A stretch of DNA of 19,628 nucleotides from DATDMG01 sp036518955 (GTDB lineage Bacteria > Actinomycetota > Actinomycetes > Actinomycetales > Kineosporiaceae), in assembly GCA_036518955.1 (NCBI GenBank), contig DATDMG010000456.1:1-19628 (forward strand). Direction: 5' to 3'. Positions within the stretch are counted from its first letter, which is position 1. Every line of letters starts with the position of its first letter. Positions 7,556-13,108 of the stretch are shown here, one piece after another. The translations under genes and the position numbers were made by a program. The notes beneath the pieces are model-generated. The model had not been told where the DNA came from. It did not search any database and worked only from the letters and a program-made list of their open reading frames with translations.

Positions 7556-7771
7556 TCAGTGGAAGAAGCCGCTGACGGCGCCGAGCTGCTGTCCCGCGAT
7601 GGCACCGGTGCTGGAGCCGGGGGAGAACGCGCTGATCGCGATGGCGTTGTTGATGCCGACGATGTTCGTGATGTTGCCGATGGTCACATTCACGAGGGCG
7701 AGTGCCTCGCGTGTGGGCAACAGCTCGGCGCACTCTGCGTCGAGTTCAGCGATGCTAAGCTCGCAGGACAT
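7556..7771 (-). CDS. Small leader-bearing peptide 1 (71 aa), RiPP-like precursor candidate
   Basis: It runs from ATG 7771 to TGA and carries GAAAGAG upstream. Residues 1-25 (MSCELSIAELDAECAELLPT, then REALA) match the leader of the two peptides at 7916-8122 and 8302-8514 almost residue for residue. The remaining 46 residues differ from the others: Asn/Ile/Val/Gly-rich (NVTIGNITNIVGINNAIAIS), then a Gly/Ala/Ser-rich end, GQQLGAVSGFFH. Both Cys residues (C3, C14) are in the leader and the core has none, so lanthionine bridges are not expected. The final residue is His, as in the other two. A conserved leader with a variable core is the signature of a ribosomal peptide precursor family. The nearest downstream genes are the CxxC protein and the PqqD-M50 protease. 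Confidence 0.8.
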   Translation of the reverse strand: MSCELSIAELDAECAELLPTREALALVNVTIGNITNIVGINNAIAISAFSPGSSTGAIAGQQLGAVSGFFH

Positions 7772-7836
7772 ACTGGTCCGCTCTTTCGGTCTGTGGGGCA
7801 GGGACAGTGTGGCCGCTTTCCGGTAGAAAGCGGCGA

Positions 7837-7869
7837 GCTGTCCCGCGGGTGTAGGGCCCGCGGGACAGC
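7837..7869 (-). terminator. 13-bp hairpin between peptide genes 2 and 1
   Basis: A perfect stem (GCTGTCCCGCGGG and its complement) with a 7-nt loop lies in the 144-bp gap. A 7-bp hairpin lies on either side (7813-7833 and about 7888-7907). There is no T-tract. It could attenuate read-through from peptide 2, or protect mRNA ends so that the peptides are made at different levels. Confidence 0.45.
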
Positions 7870-7915
7870 CTTATTTCGGCACCCCCTCGGCGGTTCACCC
7901 CGCCGAATGGGCTGC

Positions 7916-8122
7916 TCAGTGCTGGACGACGAAGATGCCCTGCTCGGCGACCGCCGTCGCGGAGGAGTCCTGGCCGCCGCCGTTGAGGGCGAAGGCGAAG
8001 TTCGTCGCCTGGACGTTCGCCCAGTTCACCTTGGTGAAGGTGAAGGTGGCGAGGGCCTCGCGGGCGGGCAGCAGCTCCGCGCTCTCGGCGTCCAGCTCGG
8101 CAACGGTCAGCTCGTACGACAT
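7916..8122 (-). CDS. Small leader-bearing peptide 2 (68 aa), RiPP-like precursor candidate
   Basis: The start is ATG 8122, preceded by CGAAAGGAAG about 8 bases upstream; the in-frame extension upstream has no support. The leader MSYELTVAELDAESAELLPA, then REALA, is nearly identical to those of its two neighbours. The C-terminal 43 residues alternate small and polar residues: VNWANVQATNFAFALNGGG, then DSSATAVAEQGIFVVQH. This core is clearly related to that of peptide 3 (shared ALNGGG, xDS, and a VQH/IQH end) but not to that of peptide 1. It contains no Cys. The N-x-A-x-A-x-N rhythm and the T-A-V-A-E-Q stretch recall beta-solenoid or curlin-like repeats, and also the modules of the exported CxxC protein downstream. 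The function is not established. Confidence 0.82.
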   Translation of the reverse strand: MSYELTVAELDAESAELLPAREALATFTFTKVNWANVQATNFAFALNGGGQDSSATAVAEQGIFVVQH

Positions 8123-8160
8123 GGGATCTTCCTTTCGATGGGAAATGGCGTGCAGTGACC

Positions 8161-8204
8161 TGCACGCCGGGCATGCGCTGCGCGCACCGCACGCCCGGCG
8201 TGCA
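8161..8204 (-). promoter_or_regulatory. 12-bp inverted repeat upstream of peptide 2
   Basis: TGCACGCCGGGC and its exact complement are separated by 20 bases. The structure ends 38 bases before the start codon of peptide 2. It could be an RNA stem-loop separating peptides 3 and 2, or an operator. The sequence does not decide between these. Confidence 0.4.
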
Positions 8205-8301
8205 GTCGGTAACGTGGAGGTGGCGACGGCCGGCGCGCAGCCGCCGTCACCGTGGGCGGAGCACTGATGGTCCGTGCGCCGGGGCCCGTTTGTCGGGCAG
8301 G

Positions 8302-8514
8302 TCAGTGCTGGATGACCGTGATGGCCTGGCCGGCCGCGGCGTAGGCGACGCTGTCCACGCCGCCACCGTTCAGGGCGAGGGCCCCGTTGTCGGCGTAGAC
8401 GGCGGCGAGGTTCTGCTTGGAGAAGCTGAAGTTCAGGGTCGCGAGGGCCTCGCGGGCCGGCAGCACCGCGGCGTGCTCGGCCTCCAGCTCCAGAATGCTG
8501 AGCTCGTTCGACAT
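8302..8514 (-). CDS. Small leader-bearing peptide 3 (70 aa), RiPP-like precursor candidate
   Basis: The start is ATG 8514 with GAAAGGAA about 8 bases upstream. An in-frame extension reaches 8781, but it lies in the lower-GC control region and its codons look non-coding. The leader MSNELSILELEAEHAAVLPA, then REALA, matches the other two peptides. The core (KQNLAAVYADNGALALNGGG, then VDSVAYAAAGQAITVIQH) parallels peptide 2 in layout. It has no Cys and few Ser or Thr. It is the first gene of the minus-strand cassette, so it should sit closest to the promoter in 8515-9035. The three copies probably arose by duplication followed by divergence of the core. No known bacteriocin or RiPP class is recognised. 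Confidence 0.82.
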   Translation of the reverse strand: MSNELSILELEAEHAAVLPAREALATLNFSFSKQNLAAVYADNGALALNGGGVDSVAYAAAGQAITVIQH

Positions 8515-8870
8515 GTGAGTGTTCCTTTCGGTCTGTTGACTCTCGCCCGATGGGCACGTGTAGGGCGGCCCAGTCGGTCGGCGGGCATTCCTGCTCGCCA
8601 GGCTGCTGTTCTCCGGAGACTCACGCTCCGCAGCGGCTTGTGCATGATCCTGACAGCCGCAGAACACCATTGAAGCACGCTTCGGCAGCAATCGTCCGTT
8701 CGGTGGATCCTTTTGTCGACCGAGCTGCGTAACCATCGCGATCCACAACACGGTCAGCAACGCACATTGCACCGGAGCCACTACTGCTCGGACGCAAATG
8801 TGAGAGTTAATTCAATACTTGGCACCCCCTTGCTTGTGTGGCAGCGGCAACGATCCGGCACAACCCGTCC

Positions 8871-8969
8871 GGACCGTCCGGTCCACCCTGGACCCTCGGG
8901 TCCACCCTGGACCGTCTGGTCCACCACCGGGCCCTCCGGTCCAGTACAGCGATCCGGACCGGCCGGTCC
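8871..8969. repeat. Array of GGACC-N4-GGTCC dyads with 19-bp period
   Basis: Four consecutive 19-bp units start at 8871, 8890, 8909 and 8928. The first three read GGACCGTCCGGTCC, GGACCCTCGGGTCC and GGACCGTCTGGTCC, each followed by ACC and a dinucleotide (CT or AC). The fourth is degenerate (CGGGCCCTCCGGTCC). A fifth, separate perfect palindrome, GGACCGGCCGGTCC, is at 8956-8969. The array ends 67 bases before the tetR start. Dyads of this size are the usual form of TetR-family operators, so binding of the neighbouring regulator is a reasonable but untested guess. Confidence 0.8.
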
Positions 8970-9023
8970 AGGGGCTGGCGCGCGTGGATGGCGCGCCGGA
9001 CTCGGGCCGCAGGGCCGGGCCGG

Positions 9024-9029
9024 TAGCCT
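9024..9029 (+). promoter_or_regulatory. -10 box for a leaderless tetR transcript
   Basis: TAGCCT fits the actinobacterial -10 pattern TANNNT. Its last base is 7 nt from the GTG at 9036, so transcription should begin at or next to the start codon. There is no Shine-Dalgarno sequence in front of the gene, in agreement with a leaderless mRNA. Confidence 0.55.
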
Positions 9030-9035
9030 GAACCC

Positions 9036-9692
9036 GTGCGCGAGCCCCCGACCGCCCAGGGCGTCGCGACGCGGGCCCGGATCGTCGTGGCGGCCGCCGA
9101 GTTGGTGTCCCGGCGCGGCGTGGCGGCCACCTCGTTGGACGACGTCCGGGCAGCCAGCGCCACCAGCAAGTCGCAGCTCTACCACTACTTCGGGGACAAG
9201 GCCGGCCTGGTGCTCGCCGTCGTCGAGCACCATCGGGACACCGTACTGGCCGGCCAGGCGCTGCTGGAGGAGCCACTGGACTCGCTCGCGGCCCTGCACC
9301 GCTGGCGCTTGCGCACCCTGGCGGCGCACCGCCGCGACGGCCTCGACCGGCCCTGCCCGATCGGGCGACTGGCGGCAGAGCTCGGCAACGATGATCCGGC
9401 TCGGCTCGCCGTTCGCGCCGCCCTGGACACCTGGCGGGCGCAGCTTGCGACCGGCCTGCACCGGATGCAGCAGCGCGCAGCCCTGCGCCCGGAGGCAGAA
9501 CCGGAGGCGCTGGCCGCGGCCCTGCTCGGCGCCGTCCAGGGGGGCCGGTTACTCTCCGCTACAGTCGGTGACATCACTCCGTTGCGCTGGAGCCTCGACG
9601 CAGTAATCGCCCGAGTGGCCGAGCTGACCACCCAATCCGCCCACGAGCCGCGCGTCGGATCGTCAACCCGGACACAGCCTGGTACAACGTGA
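9036..9692 (+). CDS. TetR/AcrR-family transcriptional regulator
   Basis: The 218-aa protein starts at GTG 9036, apparently leaderless. Residues 10-57 form the TetR DNA-binding domain: ATRARIVVAAAELVSRRGVA, then the helix-turn-helix TSLDDVRAASATSKSQLYHYF and the GDKAGL turn. The C-terminal helices (60-200) would hold the ligand pocket and dimer face, and include DGLDRPCPIGRLAAEL, a segment seen in TetR proteins of the YxaF/LmrA type. Such proteins usually repress their own gene and a neighbour and are released by a small molecule. The GGACC-N4-GGTCC array just upstream and the divergent peptide cassette are the obvious candidate targets, by inference. The ligand is unknown. Confidence 0.9.
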   Translation: MREPPTAQGVATRARIVVAAAELVSRRGVAATSLDDVRAASATSKSQLYHYFGDKAGLVLAVVEHHRDTVLAGQALLEEPLDSLAALHRWRLRTLAAHRRDGLDRPCPIGRLAAELGNDDPARLAVRAALDTWRAQLATGLHRMQQRAALRPEAEPEALAAALLGAVQGGRLLSATVGDITPLRWSLDAVIARVAELTTQSAHEPRVGSSTRTQPGTT

Positions 9693-9757
9693 CGAGCCGG
9701 ACTCGTCGCGGGTCGCCGGAGATCGACCCGTCCGGTGCGGAAGCGAGGGGTCCGTAC

Positions 9758-9919
9758 ATGTCCCAGTCCCTGCTGCCTCCTCACGGAGTGCAGTCGGTCA
9801 CCGTGCCGACCCTCGGTGCCGTCCCGCTCGGTCCGGACGAACCTGAGCTCTTCGCGCACGCCATGAAACGCATCCTCGAGCAGCTGTCCGTCGAGCGGCG
9901 CTCCGGGCGCGCGAGCTGA
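9758..9919 (+). CDS. Small hypothetical protein (53 aa)
   Basis: It starts at ATG 9758 with GAGGGG at 9745-9750, about 7 bases upstream, and stops with TGA at 9917-9919. The N-terminal half is Pro/Val-rich (LLPPHGVQSVTVPTLGAVPL). The C-terminal half is an amphipathic helix (ELFAHAMKRILEQLSVERRS). It follows tetR by 65 bp on the same strand and may share its transcript. It lacks the leader found in the three peptides across the control region. I do not recognise the family. The good ribosome-binding site and codon bias are the main support. Confidence 0.5.
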   Translation: MSQSLLPPHGVQSVTVPTLGAVPLGPDEPELFAHAMKRILEQLSVERRSGRAS

Positions 9920-9948
9920 GGCGCGCGAGCTGAGGCGCGCGAGCTGAG
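9907..9948. repeat. Three perfect 14-bp tandem copies
   Basis: GCGCGCGAGCTGAG is repeated three times without a break. The first copy contains the stop codon of the 53-aa ORF. Because the unit is not a multiple of three, the TGA in each copy falls in a different plus-strand frame. The array fills the gap before the convergent GGDEF-type gene. Confidence 0.95.
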
Positions 9949-9961
9949 GCGCGGCCCTCGC

Positions 9962-11440
9962 TCAGCTGCTGGTCCGGCCTTCCGGTCCCTGCGCCGGCGG
10001 GCCCGTCCAGCGCTCGCTGACCCGCGCGGCGGCGAGGGCGCGCATCACCCGGAGCAGCACGGCCTCGGGCGACTCCTCCACCGGCACCATGACTGATCGC
10101 AGCGAGAGCCCGAACGCCTCCTCGATCACCGTCTCGTCCAGCCGGCGGGCGACCGCGGCCCCTCCGGTGGCGTCCGTGGCGGGCAACAGGACGGCGAGCT
10201 CGTCGGCGTTCGTCCGGTACATCAGGTCGCCCATCCGCAGCTCGGACCCAACCCGAGCGGCGATTGCGGCCGCCGCGGCATCCGCCGCCGCCATCCCGCG
10301 CTCCGTCCGCAGCCGCGCCAGCCCGACGACCTCCGCGACGACGAGGGTTGCCGGCAGCCCGTGCTCGGGCCGCGATCGCAGAGCCTGGGCGAGATCGGCC
10401 ATCAACAGGTCGTGGCGGCCCAGCCCGGTAGCGCGGTCGACGGCGGAGCGGACGACGGCGGAGCGTTCCGGGGTGAGGTGCAGGCGGGCGCCGGCGATCC
10501 GGGCGAGCCGGACCAGGGCGTCCTGGTCCGAGACCGTGAACGGGATGCCGGACCGTCGGCGCGCCACCACGACGCCCACGGAGCCCCCGCCGGCCGGGAC
10601 CGGCGCGGTGACCAGCGCGGTGCGGGCGCCGCCCGCCAGCGGGTCGCCGTCCAGAGCCAACCGGACGGGCTCCGGCCTCGCGAGCAGGGCGGCGAGCGTC
10701 CGCGCGCCCCACAGCTCCGGATCGTCGCCCGCCGGGTGCTGGGCCAGGACGCGCGGGCCGGCCACCGACCGCACCACCAACGCGCTGGTGTCCGCCCCGA
10801 CGAGCGTCGCGGCCTCGTGCATGGCGCGCGCGGCGACGTCCTGACGTCCGTCCACCGCTGCCAGCCGCTCGGCGAGGCCGGCGAGCTGGGCCTGCTGACG
10901 GCCGGTCGCGCCCCGACGCCGTGGCACCCGCTGCGCGGCGGGCTCGGCGTCCGCGGGTCGTTCGCTCGTGTCGATCGGTTCGGGTTGCCCGGGCACCACG
11001 GGGACGGCCCGGGTCGGGGCGGCCACCAGGACGGGTACCCGCTCACCCGGCGGGGATGCCGGCCAGGCCGCGAGCCCGGACGGCGCTGGCGCGGCGACCT
11101 CGGGCACGCTCGACTCGACCCCGAGCGGCTCGTGGTCGAGCGACTCGCGGTCGAGCGGCTCGGGGTCGACGGGCTCCGGGAGCGGGCGTCCGGGGACGAC
11201 CGTCACCGCGCGTCCGAGCGCGTCGACGGGCCCGTCGTCCACGGTCGGACACGCCAGGTCGGACGGAACCCGGCGGACCACGTGGGCGCGGAGCACGGCG
11301 GCCAGGACCACCACCCCGATCACGGCGAGCGGCAGCACGACCGCGGCGATGACGTTCCTGGACACGCCCGTTTGTTCGGCACGGGCGTCCGCCGAGTAGA
11401 GCATCCGACCAGGCAGGAGCACGTTCAGCGTCGGGAGCAT
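9962..11440 (-). CDS. Membrane-anchored GAF / degenerate GGDEF domain protein
   Basis: This is a 492-aa protein from ATG 11440. A single hydrophobic helix lies at about 29-50. A long Pro/Glu/Ala-rich linker (about 60-180) contains pentapeptide-like repeats. A GAF-like sensor domain spans about 185-320 (ARAMHEAATLVGADTSALVV, then the second half). A GGDEF-type fold spans about 325-480, starting with the DRATGLGRHDLLMADL entry helix. The active-site loop that should read GG(D/E)EF reads NADEL at 411-415, so both glycines and the Phe are lost. Diguanylate cyclase activity is therefore unlikely; a sensory or scaffolding role fits better. It is divergent from the sigma-factor gene, 85 bp apart. 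No good ribosome-binding site precedes the ATG, and Met13 or the GTG at codon 26 are alternative starts. Confidence 0.75.
   Translation of the reverse strand: MLPTLNVLLPGRMLYSADARAEQTGVSRNVIAAVVLPLAVIGVVVLAAVLRAHVVRRVPSDLACPTVDDGPVDALGRAVTVVPGRPLPEPVDPEPLDRESLDHEPLGVESSVPEVAAPAPSGLAAWPASPPGERVPVLVAAPTRAVPVVPGQPEPIDTSERPADAEPAAQRVPRRRGATGRQQAQLAGLAERLAAVDGRQDVAARAMHEAATLVGADTSALVVRSVAGPRVLAQHPAGDDPELWGARTLAALLARPEPVRLALDGDPLAGGARTALVTAPVPAGGGSVGVVVARRRSGIPFTVSDQDALVRLARIAGARLHLTPERSAVVRSAVDRATGLGRHDLLMADLAQALRSRPEHGLPATLVVAEVVGLARLRTERGMAAADAAAAAIAARVGSELRMGDLMYRTNADELAVLLPATDATGGAAVARRLDETVIEEAFGLSLRSVMVPVEESPEAVLLRVMRALAAARVSERWTGPPAQGPEGRTSS
11123..11167. repeat. Three 15-bp in-frame tandem copies in the linker of the GGDEF-type gene
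   Basis: Units at 11123, 11138 and 11153 follow GAGCG(G/A)CTCG(T/C/G)GGTC. On the minus strand they encode a repeated D-x-E-(P/S)-L pentapeptide in the Pro/Glu-rich linker, a region probably free to vary in length. Confidence 0.85.
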
Positions 11441-11525
11441 CCCGAATTGCGAGGGCTACCCGTGCGTGATGCCCTGAAGCACGTCGCACCAGCGTGCGGT
11501 CCACCCAGGGTACGGGAGTGAGATC

Positions 11526-12302
11526 ATGTCACGCCAGAACGTTGCGTCCGACGAGAAAAGGCGCCGCGATACGGCGGAGCTCGTCGAACAGCTCCGCACC
11601 GCACAGGACCCTGCTCGGCAGCGATTCCTACGCCAGCAATTGATCATACTCAACGTCCCGGTCGCCACGAGTATTGCGATGCGTTACCGCAGCCGCGGCG
11701 AGTCACTGGAAGATCTGGTGCAGACCGCACAACTCGGGCTGGTCAAGGCCGTCAACGGCTTCGACGCCGAACGTGGCCTGGACTTCCTGGCGTACGCCGT
11801 GCCGACGATCTCCGGCGAGGTGAAGCGACACTTCCGGGACCAGGGATGGGACATCCGACCGCCCCGTCGGATCCAGGAGCTGCGGGCGGACGTCGAACGC
11901 GCCTCCGCCGAGCTCACCCAGACCCTCGGCCGGGCCCCACGCCTCAGCGAGATCGCGGTACACCTGGGGGCCAAGGAGGAAGAGGTCATCGAGTGCGTGG
12001 CCAGCGCCGACCTCTACCATGTGCACTCGCTCGACGCGCCGGTCGGGGGCGTCGAAGAGCTGCCGGTCAGCGAGACGATCGGTGGCGTCGACCCGATGAT
12101 CGACCAGATCGACGACGTCCTCTCCGTGCGGCCCCTGGTGGAACGCCTGAGCGAGCGGGAGCGCCACATCCTCGCGCTGCGCTTCTACTCCGACTGGACC
12201 CAGCAGCAGATCGCCGACGAGGTCGGCGTCACCCAGATGCAGATCTCGCGCGTCCTGGGCAACACCCTCCGGCGCCTGCGGGACGGTCTCACCGCCGCCT
12301 GA
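11526..12302 (+). CDS. RNA polymerase sigma factor, SigB/SigF/SigG type (group 3)
   Basis: The 258-aa protein starts at ATG 11526, with GGGAG at 11514-11518. Region 2 lies at about 40-118 and includes LEDLVQTAQLGLVKAVNGFD and FLAYAVPTISGEVKRHFRD, the core-binding and -10-recognition helices of the stress/sporulation family. Region 3 (about 119-165) contains TQTLGRAPRLSEIAVHLGAK. Region 4 (about 205-255) has the -35-binding helix-turn-helix SDWTQQQIADEVGVTQMQIS. Proteins of this class direct general-stress, osmotic or developmental genes and are normally held by an anti-sigma kinase, but no anti-sigma or anti-anti-sigma gene is nearby. The 3' end overlaps the convergent acetyltransferase gene by 14 bp, so each could affect the other's transcription. 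Confidence 0.93.
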   Translation: MSRQNVASDEKRRRDTAELVEQLRTAQDPARQRFLRQQLIILNVPVATSIAMRYRSRGESLEDLVQTAQLGLVKAVNGFDAERGLDFLAYAVPTISGEVKRHFRDQGWDIRPPRRIQELRADVERASAELTQTLGRAPRLSEIAVHLGAKEEEVIECVASADLYHVHSLDAPVGGVEELPVSETIGGVDPMIDQIDDVLSVRPLVERLSERERHILALRFYSDWTQQQIADEVGVTQMQISRVLGNTLRRLRDGLTAA

Positions 12303-12933
12303 GCACGGCCATCGGCTCCCTCTGCATGACGTGGACGACGGGCGACCCCTCGTCGGGCACTGCTCGGGAGGCGAGCGTGGCGAACCCGCGCCGGGTGTAG
12401 AAGTCCACGTTGCCGGACGTCGACGTCTCCAGCGCCACCGGGAAGCCTCCGCGGTCCGCTGCCGCGAGCAGCGGTGCGAGGACGGCGGAGGCCAGCCCGC
12501 CGTGACGCTGCAGCGGCCGCGTCCCGAGCACCCCGAGGTACCAGTGCGGTTCCCGCGGCAGCAACGCGTCGACGAGGTCGTCGATGGCGGCGATCCGGCC
12601 CGGAGCCGGCTCCGGCAGCCCGGCCAGCGCCTCGGCGTACCGGGCCTCGACGACGTCCGGGCCGAGGAGGTTGCCACCGGGCGGGATCCAGAGGGAGACC
12701 GCGAACAGGTCGGGCGTCACCCACACCTCGCCGCCCTCGATCCGGGTGTCGAGCAGGACCCCGAAGAAGCGCGGCGCCCCGACGTCGTAACGCGCGTCGT
12801 CCGGGAAGTACCAGCGCAGCTGTGGGTCGGCCCGGAACGCCTCGACGAGCGTGCACAGCGCGCCGTCCCGCTCCTCGGGGCGGATCCGGCGGACAGGCGG
12901 GGCGCCGGGGGAGGACTGGGACACGCGATCCAT
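12289..12933 (-). CDS. GNAT-family N-acetyltransferase
   Basis: The 214-aa protein is taken from ATG 12933. A GTG three codons later (12924) has GGGAAG at better spacing and may be the true start. The N-terminal half has the strand-helix layout of acetyltransferases (RRIRPEERDGALCTLVEAFR, then DPQLRWYFPDD). The acetyl-CoA region is at about 135-165: HWYLGVLGTRPLQRHGGLAS, where R-x2-x-G-G-L replaces the usual Q/R-x2-G-x-G/A loop. Then come PVALETSTSGNVDFYTRRGF, the typical final strands, and MQREPM. This arrangement resembles acetyltransferases near small-molecule resistance or metabolism genes, but the acceptor cannot be named. The last 14 bases overlap the end of the sigma-factor gene on the other strand. 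Confidence 0.85.
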   Translation of the reverse strand: MDRVSQSSPGAPPVRRIRPEERDGALCTLVEAFRADPQLRWYFPDDARYDVGAPRFFGVLLDTRIEGGEVWVTPDLFAVSLWIPPGGNLLGPDVVEARYAEALAGLPEPAPGRIAAIDDLVDALLPREPHWYLGVLGTRPLQRHGGLASAVLAPLLAAADRGGFPVALETSTSGNVDFYTRRGFATLASRAVPDEGSPVVHVMQREPMAVLRRR

Positions 12934-13012
12934 CTTCCCGCGCGTGGTCGGGCCGGGCGGGCCGGGGTACCTCGGCCACCCGAAGGCGGGTCGATGGGGT
13001 CGATGGAACTGT

Positions 13013-13049
13013 CTATCGTATTCTATCAATATAGCAAGAGATAACTATC
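13013..13049. promoter_or_regulatory. AT-rich island with phased CTATC motifs
   Basis: CTATC (GATAG on the other strand) occurs at 13013, 13023 and 13045, that is 10 and 22 bp apart, close to one and two helical turns. The surrounding 45 bp are AT-rich against a 70% GC background. It lies between the divergent acetyltransferase and DUF695-like genes, where a regulator site or promoter would be expected. Confidence 0.4.
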
Positions 13050-13108
13050 GAAGGCTCGACGTCGCAGAGCCGAGCCTCGAACCCGATGGCGGGTGATTTC
13101 ATAGCCAT

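Larger units (their letters stand above)
8515..9035. other. 520-bp non-coding control region between peptide cassette and tetR
   Basis: This divergent region has no convincing gene. The part nearest the peptides (8515-8830) is less GC-rich than its surroundings and includes an AT-rich patch near 8800-8822. That makes it the likely promoter zone and 5' leader of the cassette, although I could not assign -35 and -10 boxes there. The right part holds the dyad array at 8871-8969 and the -10 box of tetR. Confidence 0.65.

Noticed and set aside
5037..7826. 929-aa plus-strand frame across the M50, CxxC and peptide 1 genes
   Set aside because: It is antisense to three supported genes and their gaps, with His/Arg/Asp-rich composition typical of shadow frames.
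7556..8514. Lanthipeptide or thiopeptide precursors
   Set aside because: The cores contain no Cys and no LanB/LanM/YcaO enzyme is in the window.
8123..8557. N-terminal extension of peptide 2 to 213 aa
   Set aside because: It runs through the 3' end of peptide 3 in another frame, is Arg/His/Pro-rich, and ignores the ATG with AAGGAAG at 8122.
8515..8781. N-terminal extension of peptide 3 to 159 aa
   Set aside because: The extension lies in the lower-GC control region, looks non-coding, and would bury the conserved leader. The internal ATG has a good ribosome-binding site, as in the other two peptides.
8871..8969. CRISPR array
   Set aside because: The 19-bp units are adjacent with no unique spacers and are themselves imperfect palindromes.
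8838..9606. Collagen-like Gly-Pro repeats in plus-strand frames over the dyad array
   Set aside because: They result only from translating the GGACC-N4-GGTCC repeats. There is no ribosome-binding site, and the frame overlaps tetR out of phase.
11508..11513. GGGTAC as a SigB/SigF-type -10 box for the sigma-factor gene
   Set aside because: The start site it implies (~11520) would fall after the ribosome-binding site at 11514-11518, and no GTTT-like -35 lies at the right distance.
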